Assembly (NCBI GenBank): GCA_018380885.1 | Contig: JAGZSY010000012.1 | Location: 1 to 64,000 of the forward strand | DNA from: Enterocloster asparagiformis | GTDB lineage: Bacteria > Bacillota > Clostridia > Lachnospirales > Lachnospiraceae | DNA length: 64,000 nt | Direction: 5' to 3' | In this document: positions 52,720 to 60,430 of the stretch, in pieces | Layout of the letters: each line of letters starts with the position of its first letter | Position numbering within the stretch: the stretch's first letter is position 1 | Position numbers and translations under genes: made by a program | The notes under the pieces: generated by a model | Database searches by the model: none | Told to the model about the DNA's origin: nothing | What the model saw: only the letters and a program-made list of their open reading frames with translations

Positions 52720-54024
52720 TCAGGCCGGAACAAACAATCCCACCAGGAACAGCAGGTTCACCATGATCCCCAGGACAATGGTCGCCACCGGCCCAATGGC
52801 CACCTCCACCATTTTCTTCTTTGCCATGCGGTTGATCAGCAGCACCCCGATCAGCCAGTAAAAGCCCAGGGTCGGCGCAATGGCGTTGCAGGCGAAGGCG
52901 CTTCCGATCAGCAGCGCCGTGCCGATAACCGTTGACAGCGAATGGCGGATGTGTTCCCCCATATCCCGCACTCCCGGGAAACGGTCCAGGAACCGGGCCA
53001 CCACGGTGATCAGCATCACCTCCAAAAACATGCAGCACACGCCCCCCGCAAAGGCGAACAGCGGGTTGCCGTACAGCAGAAGGCCGATGCCGTACACCAT
53101 GGTGGTGCCCGCCAGCGCAAACACGCCGGTCACAATGGCGGTGGAGAACACAAGGGGGATGAAGCCGATGGCGCGGGCGATGGTCGCCAGGGCGGCCTCC
53201 CCTATTTTTCCGTCCACCATCAGCTGGTGCGGAAGCGCATGCACCGCCAGCAGGCCCATGCTGGAGGCCATGGAGAGCATACCGCCCATCAGGCAGAACC
53301 AGGGCAGATTTTTCTTGATCCGCCCGACCCGCTCCCCAAAGAGGCTGACCAGCATCGCGTTGGAGCCCTCGCCGTCCGGCCCTTTGCTGCTCATGGCAAA
53401 ATAGATCATCACCAGCATGCCTGCCATCAGCGAGATACCCTCCGGCGAGATGGTGGCCACCACGCCTCCGCCCATGGGAATCTGGCCGAACCGCGCCACC
53501 AGCAGGTAGGCGGCCATGGTGAACCCGAAGGTGATCACCGCTTTTTTGATGCCGTGCTGCTGTCCCACCGCCACCGCCGGGAACACCGCCATGGCGATGG
53601 CTACCGGTTTCGCGATCAGGCTCATGGAATCCAGGAAATTGACCGGCAGCAGGCTGAACACCTTCACGACCATCTCCAGGCCCACCATAATTGCAACCGA
53701 GTACACCGCTCCCACGATTCCCGCAAGAACCGCGCCCTTTTTGGAGTCCGGCATCCAGGTTCCGATCATATCCGCGGCCAGCAGCAGGCTGTGCCCGATA
53801 ATGATCGTTGTTCCCAGTGAAATCGGAATGCCGAATCCGATCACCAGGCCGAAATTCAGCGCAAAGCTGGTCGCCGCCAGCTCCTTCCTTGTGATCCTGC
53901 CCTCCAGGTACTCCGGAAGAATGGGCCTCAGCCCATCGTTGAAAACCGCAACACTGCGGTTGACCAGAAACGAAGCAACGCCTCCGATCAATGCGATCAG
54001 AATGTAATTGAATATCTGTGGCAT
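52720..54024 (-). CDS. yhfT: YhfT-like membrane transporter
   Basis: 434 residues with about 12 hydrophobic segments, matching the YhfT family (IFNYILIALIGGVASFLVNRSVAVFNDGLRPILPEYLEGR at the N-terminus). Presumably imports the substrate of the yhf enzymes. ATG with AAAAGGGGAGTAAATACT. A copy of the palindromic operator lies just upstream, between it and yhfU. Confidence 0.82.
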   Translation of the reverse strand: MPQIFNYILIALIGGVASFLVNRSVAVFNDGLRPILPEYLEGRITRKELAATSFALNFGLVIGFGIPISLGTTIIIGHSLLLAADMIGTWMPDSKKGAVLAGIVGAVYSVAIMVGLEMVVKVFSLLPVNFLDSMSLIAKPVAIAMAVFPAVAVGQQHGIKKAVITFGFTMAAYLLVARFGQIPMGGGVVATISPEGISLMAGMLVMIYFAMSSKGPDGEGSNAMLVSLFGERVGRIKKNLPWFCLMGGMLSMASSMGLLAVHALPHQLMVDGKIGEAALATIARAIGFIPLVFSTAIVTGVFALAGTTMVYGIGLLLYGNPLFAFAGGVCCMFLEVMLITVVARFLDRFPGVRDMGEHIRHSLSTVIGTALLIGSAFACNAIAPTLGFYWLIGVLLINRMAKKKMVEVAIGPVATIVLGIMVNLLFLVGLFVPA

Positions 54025-54043
54025 AGTATTTACTCCCCTTTTT

Positions 54044-54067
54044 AATTTACATTTTTCTGTATATTGG
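54044..54067. promoter_or_regulatory. yhf-type operator, copy 1 (yhfU-yhfT gap)
   Basis: TACA (54048-54051) and TGTA (54058-54061) flank a T-rich hexamer inside a 24-bp element beginning AATTTACA and ending TATATTGG, closely matching 54475-54498. Confidence 0.6.
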
Positions 54068-54078
54068 TCTTAAAAAAA

Positions 54079-54450
54079 TTACTGTCCGCCGTATTCCAGC
54101 AGCGCCTTCGTCAGCAGCGGCAGCATGTGCTCCAGCGAATTTTTCGTAAATCCGTAGGCGACCTTCCCACTCTGAAATTCCCTTAAAATTTCCTCGTAGG
54201 ACATGGCGGTGGTCGGCGTCGAGATGGTGGCGCATCTGCTCTTTCCCAACAGGGCGATAGCCATGGCCAACGCGCCGCCGGACCCGGTGTCGCAAGCGCC
54301 AATATAGAAATCGTGCTCCCCACGTTTCATGGCCATGGCCGCGTCCAGATCACTTTTGACCGTGACCTCAAAGGCGTTGCCCTGCTGCTCCAGATACGCC
54401 TTTATCTCCTGCTTGGCGAACTGTCCCCCAACAACAATTTTCAAACTCAT
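54079..54450 (-). CDS. yhfU: YhfU-like small protein
   Basis: 123 residues, MSLKIVVGGQFAKQEIKAYL at the start, FYIGACDTGSGGALAMAIALLG and TISTPTTAMSYEEI in the middle, matching YhfU (DUF2620). Possibly a nucleotide- or phosphate-binding partner of YhfT; function unknown. ATG at 54450 follows AAAGGAGGGAGTACAG; the longer open frame is rejected. First gene of the operon. Confidence 0.8.
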   Translation of the reverse strand: MSLKIVVGGQFAKQEIKAYLEQQGNAFEVTVKSDLDAAMAMKRGEHDFYIGACDTGSGGALAMAIALLGKSRCATISTPTTAMSYEEILREFQSGKVAYGFTKNSLEHMLPLLTKALLEYGGQ

Positions 54451-54474
54451 CTGTACTCCCTCCTTTTCTTTTTT

Positions 54475-54498
54475 AATATACACTTTTTTGTAAATTGG
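54475..54498. promoter_or_regulatory. yhf-type operator, copy 2 (upstream of yhfU)
   Basis: TACA (54479-54482) and TGTA (54489-54492) inside AATATACA...AAATTGG. It also overlaps the -35 area of a plus-strand TATAAT (54502-54507) that may serve the divergent PHP-domain gene. Confidence 0.6.
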
Positions 54499-54621
54499 TG
54501 GTATAATAACCATAAACGATTTCAAATGTATTTGCAACCTGTTTTGGTATTTTCGTGCTTTTATACAAAAGCCGTCGCAGACTTTTATACAGGCTGCACA
54601 AGAGAAAGGGGAACCAATACG

Positions 54622-55455
54622 ATGATCAAACGAGACGGACACACGCACACGGAATTTTGCCCTCACGGGTCCGGCGACCGGGCCGAGGCCATGGTGCAAA
54701 AAGCCATTGAGCTGGGCTTTACCCATTACAGCTTCACGGAACACGCGCCGGCGCCCGGGGATTTTCTGGACCGGGTTCCTGAGAGCCGGCGGGAAGTGGT
54801 CAGGACCTCCCATATGCCGCCCCAGGATACCGGGGCTTATTTAGAGGAAATGCAGCGCCTGAAGGAGCGGTACGGAAAGCAGATTCACCTTTCCATCGGA
54901 TTTGAGGTGGATTATCTGGAGGGATACGAGAGCTGGACAAGGGCATTTCTGGACAAATACGGGCCCTATCTGGATGACGGGGTTCTTTCCGTCCACTATC
55001 TGTGCCTGGACGGAATCTACCATCCCATCGACAGCGATCTTCGGTACACCGCAGACCGGCTGGTACCCGCCTTAGGCGGCTATTCCGCTTTCTGCCGCGC
55101 CTACTACGAGACGGTTCTCTCCTCTGTGAAGGCGGACCTGGGCCCCCGGAAGCCGCGGCGGATCGGTCACATGTCCCTCTGCCGGAAATACCGGAAGGAA
55201 CTGGAACACGGGGAAGAACCCGGGGCCGGGGAGTTGATCGGGGAATGCCTGGACCAGATCAGGGCCCGGGGCTTTGAGCTGGATTTCAACGCCGCCGGCC
55301 TGTACAAATCCCTGTGCAATGAATTTTATCCGGGGGAGACGATCGCAGCGGAAGCCGCCCGGCGGGGGATTCCCTTGGTCTATGGCTCGGACGCCCACAG
55401 TGTAGAGCAAGTCGGCAGGGCTTACGAGGCGTATGTCAAAAGGGCCGCCGGCTAA
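54622..55455 (+). CDS. Histidinol-phosphatase-like PHP-domain phosphoesterase
   Basis: 277 residues. PHP-domain metal motifs: RDGHTHTEFCPHG, FTHYSFTEHAPAP, IGFEVDYLEGYE, LSVHYLCLDG and VYGSDAHSVEQVG, as in HisJ/HisK histidinol-phosphate phosphatases. Histidine genes are absent here and divergence from the yhf operon with a shared operator suggests it may dephosphorylate a yhf-pathway intermediate instead. ATG at 54622 follows AAAGGGGAACCAATACG; the upstream open frame is non-coding. Confidence 0.8.
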   Translation: MIKRDGHTHTEFCPHGSGDRAEAMVQKAIELGFTHYSFTEHAPAPGDFLDRVPESRREVVRTSHMPPQDTGAYLEEMQRLKERYGKQIHLSIGFEVDYLEGYESWTRAFLDKYGPYLDDGVLSVHYLCLDGIYHPIDSDLRYTADRLVPALGGYSAFCRAYYETVLSSVKADLGPRKPRRIGHMSLCRKYRKELEHGEEPGAGELIGECLDQIRARGFELDFNAAGLYKSLCNEFYPGETIAAEAARRGIPLVYGSDAHSVEQVGRAYEAYVKRAAG

Positions 55456-55463
55456 ACCCAGAC

Positions 55464-55736
55464 TCAGTCATTTTCCTCCTCAATCCTCACCAATTCCAGC
55501 TCCGTCCCCTGAGCCAGCTTCTCCGCCATGGCCTTCACGCCCAGAATCTCCGTGTTGGTGTGGCTTCCCACCAGCAGGTTCATGCCCGCGTGGCGGGCGT
55601 ACTGCCGGGAGTAGAGCACATACTCCCCGGTGACGTACGTATCGCAGCCGTTTTCCACAGAGATGCGCATCTCGCCCGTCATGTTGCCGCCCCCGGCAGC
55701 TACGGCTACCCGGCGGAGGATTTGTCCGCTGCACAT
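55464..55736 (-). CDS. NIF3-family C-terminal fragment
   Basis: 90 residues that match the C-terminal part of NIF3/YbgI dinuclear-metal proteins (VAVAAGGGNMTGEMRISVENGCDTYVTGEYVLYSRQYARHAGMNLLVGSHTNTEILG), including the TGE and GSHTNTE metal-site regions. The N-terminal ~160 residues of a normal NIF3 protein are absent and the preceding sequence is mutM. GGAGGCCGGAG before the ATG could allow translation. Either a remnant of a deleted gene or a free-standing half-domain. Confidence 0.6.
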   Translation of the reverse strand: MCSGQILRRVAVAAGGGNMTGEMRISVENGCDTYVTGEYVLYSRQYARHAGMNLLVGSHTNTEILGVKAMAEKLAQGTELELVRIEEEND

Positions 55737-55773
55737 CTCCGGCCTCCGTCATCGGCTGAAACGGGCGGCAGGC

Positions 55774-56607
55774 TCAGCTCCCGCGCCTTTGGCAGCAGGG
55801 ACAAAAGCAGCTCCCGCGCCCGGACACGGTCAGGCGCTCCAGGGCCGCGCCGCACCGCGGGCACGGCTCACCTTCCCGGCCGTACACCTTCCAAAATTTT
55901 TCATTCCGGTACTCCTTCCCTCCGCCCGCCAGGTACTCCCCGGCAGTCATCCGGTCGTTGCGGATACCCTCGCTCATGATGCGCGGGACGGCCCGGGATA
56001 ACGCCAGCCACTCCGCCTCCGACAGAGAAGCGGCCTGCCGCCCCGGGTGAAGCCCCGCGGCAAACAGGATTTCATCCCCATAGATATTGCCGATTCCAGC
56101 CACAACGCTCTGATCCAGCAGGCACTCCTTGATGGCCCGGCGGCTCTTTCCCAGCCGCTCCCGCAGATAATCAGCGCTCAGGGCCTGGTCAAAGGGCTCC
56201 GGCCCCAGCTTTCCCACACCGCTGAAGCAGTCCTCCTCCCCCTCCCCGATCAGCCAGAAGCGCCCGAACCGCCGGGTGTCGATAAACCGGAGCTGGGTCC
56301 CGTTGTCTAGCTGAAACAGCAGGTGGGTGTGCTTTTCCACCGGAAAATCCCCGGGCGTGACGAGCAGCTGTCCGGTCATTCGCAGGTGAAGCACCAATGT
56401 CCCCCGCTCTCCCAGGCAGATCGTGAGAAACTTTCCCCGCCTACCCATGCCCGTAACCGCCGCGCCCGCCACCTGACGCGCAAACGCCTCCGCATCCGTC
56501 CGGGCGATCACATCCTTGCGGCGCACCGTCACCTCCGTGATCCGCCGCCCCGCAAGCTGCGGCTCCAAAATCCGTTTTACAGTCTCTACCTCCGGCAGCT
56601 CCGGCAT
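55774..56607 (-). CDS. mutM: Formamidopyrimidine-DNA glycosylase
   Basis: 277 residues. MPELPEVETVKR gives the catalytic N-terminal proline and Glu; GRRGKFLTICL has the conserved lysine; FIDTRRFGRFWL, VAGIGNIYGDEILFAAGLHP and the C-terminal zinc finger CPRCGAALERLTVSGRGSCFCPCC complete the enzyme. It excises 8-oxoguanine and other oxidised purines. No defect is visible. Gene ends 37 bp before the NIF3 fragment. Confidence 0.95.
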   Translation of the reverse strand: MPELPEVETVKRILEPQLAGRRITEVTVRRKDVIARTDAEAFARQVAGAAVTGMGRRGKFLTICLGERGTLVLHLRMTGQLLVTPGDFPVEKHTHLLFQLDNGTQLRFIDTRRFGRFWLIGEGEEDCFSGVGKLGPEPFDQALSADYLRERLGKSRRAIKECLLDQSVVAGIGNIYGDEILFAAGLHPGRQAASLSEAEWLALSRAVPRIMSEGIRNDRMTAGEYLAGGGKEYRNEKFWKVYGREGEPCPRCGAALERLTVSGRGSCFCPCCQRRGS

Positions 56608-56659
56608 ATCATCCCATCCTTTCTCCCAACTTCAACTGAAGCCGGACCCATTTTCCTCT

Positions 56660-57397
56660 CTACGCCTTTCCCTCCCGGTAGCAGGCCCACACCGAGCAGG
56701 CTGTCAGGGCCGTTGCAAACAGAGCGGAAACAGCCGCACAGCCCCAGTTAACGCCGCCCCCGAAGGATATCTCCCGGATCAGGCGCGTTGTGTGCGTCAG
56801 CGGCATGGCGTTCACCGCCCATTTGAGCGCAGCCGGTATGCCCTCCAGGGAGAAGAAGGTTCCGCACAGGAAGGACATGGGCGTAATTACAATATTTGTA
56901 AAATTATTCATATCATAGTGGGACTCCATCATCATGGCTGCAAAAAAGCCCAGGGCGGAAAAAATCAGCGCGTTTAAAGCCACCGCCATGAACAGCCAGC
57001 CGTTTAGCACCAGGCCGGCCCCGGACACAAGCCCCAAAAGTACGATAAACACGCCTGCGTACATACCGCGGAGCGCGCCCGCCAGGATATGCCCCACCGC
57101 CAGCAGGTACAGCCGGGTGGGAGAATACAAATACGCCTCAAAGCTCTTCTCGTGAAGGCGCATCACGCTGATCCTGGTGGAGACCGAGGTGTAGCTGTTG
57201 CGCATGGTGGTCATGGCCAGAAGGCCCGGAATCAGATAGTGGAGATAGGGCTTGCCGTCCACCTCCATCATGCCGCCTAAGCCCATGCCAAAGGTCACAA
57301 AATACAGCAGCGGGGAGACCATCTGGGAGAACGTGACCCGCCAGAAACGCCGTTTGAGGAAAAGCCATTCCCGCCACAGGATTGTGGTTATTTCCAT
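56660..57397 (-). CDS. ABC-2 type exporter permease
   Basis: 245 residues with six membrane segments (ILWREWLFLKRRFWRVTFSQMVSPLLYFVTFGMGLGG at the N-terminus), matching ABC-2 permeases of NatB/DrrB type. Forms an exporter with the ATPase encoded just upstream; its ATG (57397, after AAGGGGGTGGGCGG) overlaps that gene by 10 bp. Substrate unknown. Confidence 0.85.
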   Translation of the reverse strand: MEITTILWREWLFLKRRFWRVTFSQMVSPLLYFVTFGMGLGGMMEVDGKPYLHYLIPGLLAMTTMRNSYTSVSTRISVMRLHEKSFEAYLYSPTRLYLLAVGHILAGALRGMYAGVFIVLLGLVSGAGLVLNGWLFMAVALNALIFSALGFFAAMMMESHYDMNNFTNIVITPMSFLCGTFFSLEGIPAALKWAVNAMPLTHTTRLIREISFGGGVNWGCAAVSALFATALTACSVWACYREGKA

Positions 57398-58233
57398 CCG
57401 CCCACCCCCTTGCTGGTATAGTGGAAGAAAACGTCCTCCAGGGTGGAGGGCAGCACGCTGCACATTTCCTCCAGCCCGGCGGCCCGGGCTTTGGCGGCCG
57501 CCAGATCAGGGAAGAATTCCGTTTTCATCTGCCCCTCTGCCTCGTACTCCACCTTAAAGGAGCCGATCTGCGCGATCAGGCCCTGGGGCGTATTTTCCCG
57601 GAAAATCCTGCCCTCGTCGATCAGCATCACATTGTCGCAAAGGTGCTGCGCCTCCTCAATATAGTGGGTGGTCAGCAGAATGGTCTTGCCCTCCTTGTGC
57701 TGCACGCGCAGAAAATCCCAGATATCCCGCCTGGCGTTGGGGTCGATGCCCACGGTGGGCTCGTCCAGAAACAGGTACTGCGGGTCATGGATCAGCGCCT
57801 TAGCGATCATCAGCTTGCGCTTCATGCCGCCGGACAGGTTCTGGGCCGTGCGCTTGCGCGCCGGATCCAGGTCCAAAAATCCCAGCAGCCGGTCCATGGA
57901 CGCGGCGATCTGCGCCTTTTCCATCCGGTACAGCCTGCCGGCAAATTCCATGTTCTCCTCCACGGTCAGCTCCTTGTCCAGGTTCACGTGCTGGCTGGTG
58001 ACGCCGATGGCCTGCTTCACGGACACGGCGTTCCCGTTCATGGGGCGGCCGTCGAACTTCACCGAACCGGAGTCGGGAATCAGCAGGCCGGTCATCAAAC
58101 GCATCAGCGTGGTTTTTCCCGCCCCGTTCGGCCCCAGAAGGCCGAGGAAGGTCCCGTCCTTCACCTCCATGGATACCCCGTCCACAGCCGTAACCTGCCC
58201 AAAATGCTTGCGCAGGTTTTCACATACGATCAT
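57388..58233 (-). CDS. ABC-2 type exporter ATP-binding protein
   Basis: 281 residues. Walker A LLGPNGAGKTTLMRLM, Q-loop GVTSQHVNLD, signature LSGGMKRKLMIAK, Walker B YLFLDEPTVGIDP and H-loop LLTTHYIEEAQ. CcmA/NatA-type exporter ATPase. Follows cbiL by only 4 bp, which is an odd pairing. Confidence 0.9.
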   Translation of the reverse strand: MIVCENLRKHFGQVTAVDGVSMEVKDGTFLGLLGPNGAGKTTLMRLMTGLLIPDSGSVKFDGRPMNGNAVSVKQAIGVTSQHVNLDKELTVEENMEFAGRLYRMEKAQIAASMDRLLGFLDLDPARKRTAQNLSGGMKRKLMIAKALIHDPQYLFLDEPTVGIDPNARRDIWDFLRVQHKEGKTILLTTHYIEEAQHLCDNVMLIDEGRIFRENTPQGLIAQIGSFKVEYEAEGQMKTEFFPDLAAAKARAAGLEEMCSVLPSTLEDVFFHYTSKGVGGWK

Positions 58234-58237
58234 GGCG

Positions 58238-58945
58238 CTACCCCCTGGGATTCTTGATGATAATGGTGGAGAGATAGGGGATATCGTACCGCTCCAGCTC
58301 CTCGAAGTCGGTGATCATCCGCTCCTCCCCGGTTCCCGACTTGGTCACCAGCACGAACTTGTCCTCCAGCCGGTTCTCCCGGATGGCCTTCAACAGCTCC
58401 TTCTGGTTTGCGGAGGGCTTCATCAGCACCACATTGTCGTGCTCCCGCAGAATTTTGCCTAAATCCTCGCAGCTGTTGCTCCGCACAGGGGTCACCACCA
58501 GATCCTCATTCCAGGCCGCCAGCGGTATTTTCATGGTGTCGGCCACCGCGCAGAAGGAGGGGACGCCGGGCACCACCTCCACCTCCACCCCCTGGCGCTC
58601 AATATACGGCAGGGTGTACATGAACGTGCTGTAGATCGCGGGATCGCCCAGGGTGATAAACGCGCCGGTCCGCTCCCCCTCCAGCCATCCCGCGATGGCC
58701 GCGGCGTTCTGCTCCCACATCTCCCGCAGCCTGGCTCCGTGGTAATGCATAGGGTACACCAGATTCACGATCTTTGCCCTGGCTTCCCTCACCAGGCTCT
58801 CAATAATATCAAAGGCAAAGCTGCCCGCCCCCGCTTCCTTCTCCGGGCAGAAAATCACGTCCGCCTCGTGGAGGATGCGGTGCGCCTTCAAAGTCAGCAG
58901 CTCCGGGTCCCCCGGCCCCACGCCGATTCCGTATAACTTTCCCAT
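58238..58945 (-). CDS. cbiL: Precorrin-2 / cobalt-factor II C20-methyltransferase
   Basis: 235 residues of the tetrapyrrole methylase family: MGKLYGIGVGPGDPELLTLKAHRIL, FITLGDPAIYSTFMY, VVPGVPSFCAVADTMKIPLA and VVLMKPSANQKELL. The GVGPGDPELLTLKA and TLGDP motifs with the Y-S-T-F segment fit CobI/CbiL, which methylates C20 in cobalamin synthesis. No other cobalamin gene is in the window. Start ATG with AAGAGGAAAGAAAAAG. Confidence 0.8.
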   Translation of the reverse strand: MGKLYGIGVGPGDPELLTLKAHRILHEADVIFCPEKEAGAGSFAFDIIESLVREARAKIVNLVYPMHYHGARLREMWEQNAAAIAGWLEGERTGAFITLGDPAIYSTFMYTLPYIERQGVEVEVVPGVPSFCAVADTMKIPLAAWNEDLVVTPVRSNSCEDLGKILREHDNVVLMKPSANQKELLKAIRENRLEDKFVLVTKSGTGEERMITDFEELERYDIPYLSTIIIKNPRG

Positions 58946-59183
58946 CTTTTTCTTTCCTCTTTTCCGTGTTCGTTCCAGGGAATGGTACCATATCCGCCGG
59001 AAAAATGCAATGGCCGCCCTCAGGCGACCATCTATGGTAATTTATGGGGGGCGGGATATGGGGCAGGGAACCGCTGCCGCGGGGGCCGGATCGCCTCCTC
59101 GTACCTCTCACCCCGCCGCAGGGGAGCCAAAGCCGCCGGAAGCTAAGCCGAACCGGCAGCGATTCCCTGTATCCTCCCCCGGC

Positions 59184-60053
59184 TCATCCTTCTCCCGGAT
59201 CAACCTCCTCCAGCTTCACGCAGTTTCCCGCCTCCCAGGTCCCCACAAAGACATTTCCCTCCGCGTCCCGGTAGACCGCCTCACCGTCCAGCAGGCCTTC
59301 CCTCCACTGCCCGTCATAGGACCGCGAATCCCTGAACGTGTATTTGCCGGTTCCCGAGTAAAGATCGTTTTCCCACGCGCCCTCGTAGACATCCCCGTTG
59401 GCATACGTTATCCGCCCCTGTCCGCTCTTCTTTCCGTCCTGAATCTCTCCTTCGTAGGTATCGCCGCAACGGTAGGAAACCTTGACTCTGCCCGTGGGAA
59501 CGCCGTCGCGCCACAGGCCCTCCACTGTGTCCTTCCCCGGCGTCCTGTAAACGCCCTGGCCGTCCGGCACATTCCGGGTGACCATGCCGATGTACCGGGC
59601 GCCGTCGGCATACTCGCAGACCGCCTGGCCTGAAACCGTGTCGTCGTCCACCGGCCCGGTGATCCGTTCCCCGTCCGCCAGGAAAAAAGTGCCCTCCCCG
59701 TAGGGCTTGCCGTCCCTGACCCGTCCCTGGTAAATGTACCGGTCAGTCCTGACCTCGCCGGTCTCCGCCTCGTAAACGAAATCCGTCTCCTCGTCGGCAG
59801 CTTCGCTTTGTCCATCCGCCCCGGCCCGCGCTGTCCCTGACGCCGCCTCTTTGGCCCTCGCCTCCTGAACGCACCAGCTGGCGGCCAAGAGCAGCGCGCC
59901 TGCAAACGCCAGACCGAAAAACAGCGAGAGCAGCCGGCGGGCTATCCTGGAAAATTTCCTGTCCCTCCAGATCAAATAGATTCCCAGAGGCGGCAAAAAA
60001 AGCAGCAGCAATCCGTACACGATCCCCGGCCTTTGTCTTGGTTCCTCTTCCAT
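59184..60053 (-). CDS. MORN-repeat membrane protein
   Basis: 289 residues. Two N-terminal hydrophobic segments (~11-28 and ~42-60), a Ala/Glu-rich stretch, then about seven MORN repeats (YEGEIQDGKKSGQGRITYANGD, YEGAWENDLYSGTGKYTF, YDGQWREGLLDGEAVY, FVGTWEAG). MORN repeats form an elongated beta structure involved in protein or membrane contacts. Which side of the membrane the repeats face is unclear. Function unknown. Confidence 0.8.
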   Translation of the reverse strand: MEEEPRQRPGIVYGLLLLFLPPLGIYLIWRDRKFSRIARRLLSLFFGLAFAGALLLAASWCVQEARAKEAASGTARAGADGQSEAADEETDFVYEAETGEVRTDRYIYQGRVRDGKPYGEGTFFLADGERITGPVDDDTVSGQAVCEYADGARYIGMVTRNVPDGQGVYRTPGKDTVEGLWRDGVPTGRVKVSYRCGDTYEGEIQDGKKSGQGRITYANGDVYEGAWENDLYSGTGKYTFRDSRSYDGQWREGLLDGEAVYRDAEGNVFVGTWEAGNCVKLEEVDPGEG

Positions 60054-60430
60054 CAGCCCAATCCCCCTTTACCCCTCAAGCCTTCCCGCCATTGATCCCG
60101 AAACCGCGCTCACAGCCTGATCTCCCCAAGCAGCCGTTTCGAGCGGAATCCCTTTATTCCCCTGTCAATCCGGCAGCGGGAATCGGGCGCGGGCCGGATC
60201 ATAACGTCTCGCACGGCACAGGCGGGATGCTTCCCGGTTATCTCCGTTATGAACGGACATCTGGCCCCCTCCTCCGGAAACATCCGTTTAAATTCATTGT
60301 CCCGCCTGGCGTCGCGGTGAAAAAAAGAGCCGCCGTACCGCACGCCGACCCGTTTTTCCTCCCCGTAAAACAGGATATGGCATTCCCGCCCCATGTGTTC
60401 AGGCTTTTTGCCATTGATAAAATCTCATTT
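60054..60430. other. Gap between MORN gene and rsmH, mostly unassigned
   Basis: 377 bp. Apart from the doubtful small frame at 60110-60394, nothing is recognised. Confidence 0.35.
60110..60394 (-). CDS. Doubtful small ORF
   Basis: 94 codons (GRECHILFYGEEKRVGVRYGGSF...), with three cysteines and a basic C-terminus. There is no ribosome binding site before the ATG and the frame is open further to within a few codons of the rsmH stop. No family recognised. It may be a decayed gene tail rather than a functional gene. Confidence 0.3.
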   Translation of the reverse strand: MGRECHILFYGEEKRVGVRYGGSFFHRDARRDNEFKRMFPEEGARCPFITEITGKHPACAVRDVMIRPAPDSRCRIDRGIKGFRSKRLLGEIRL

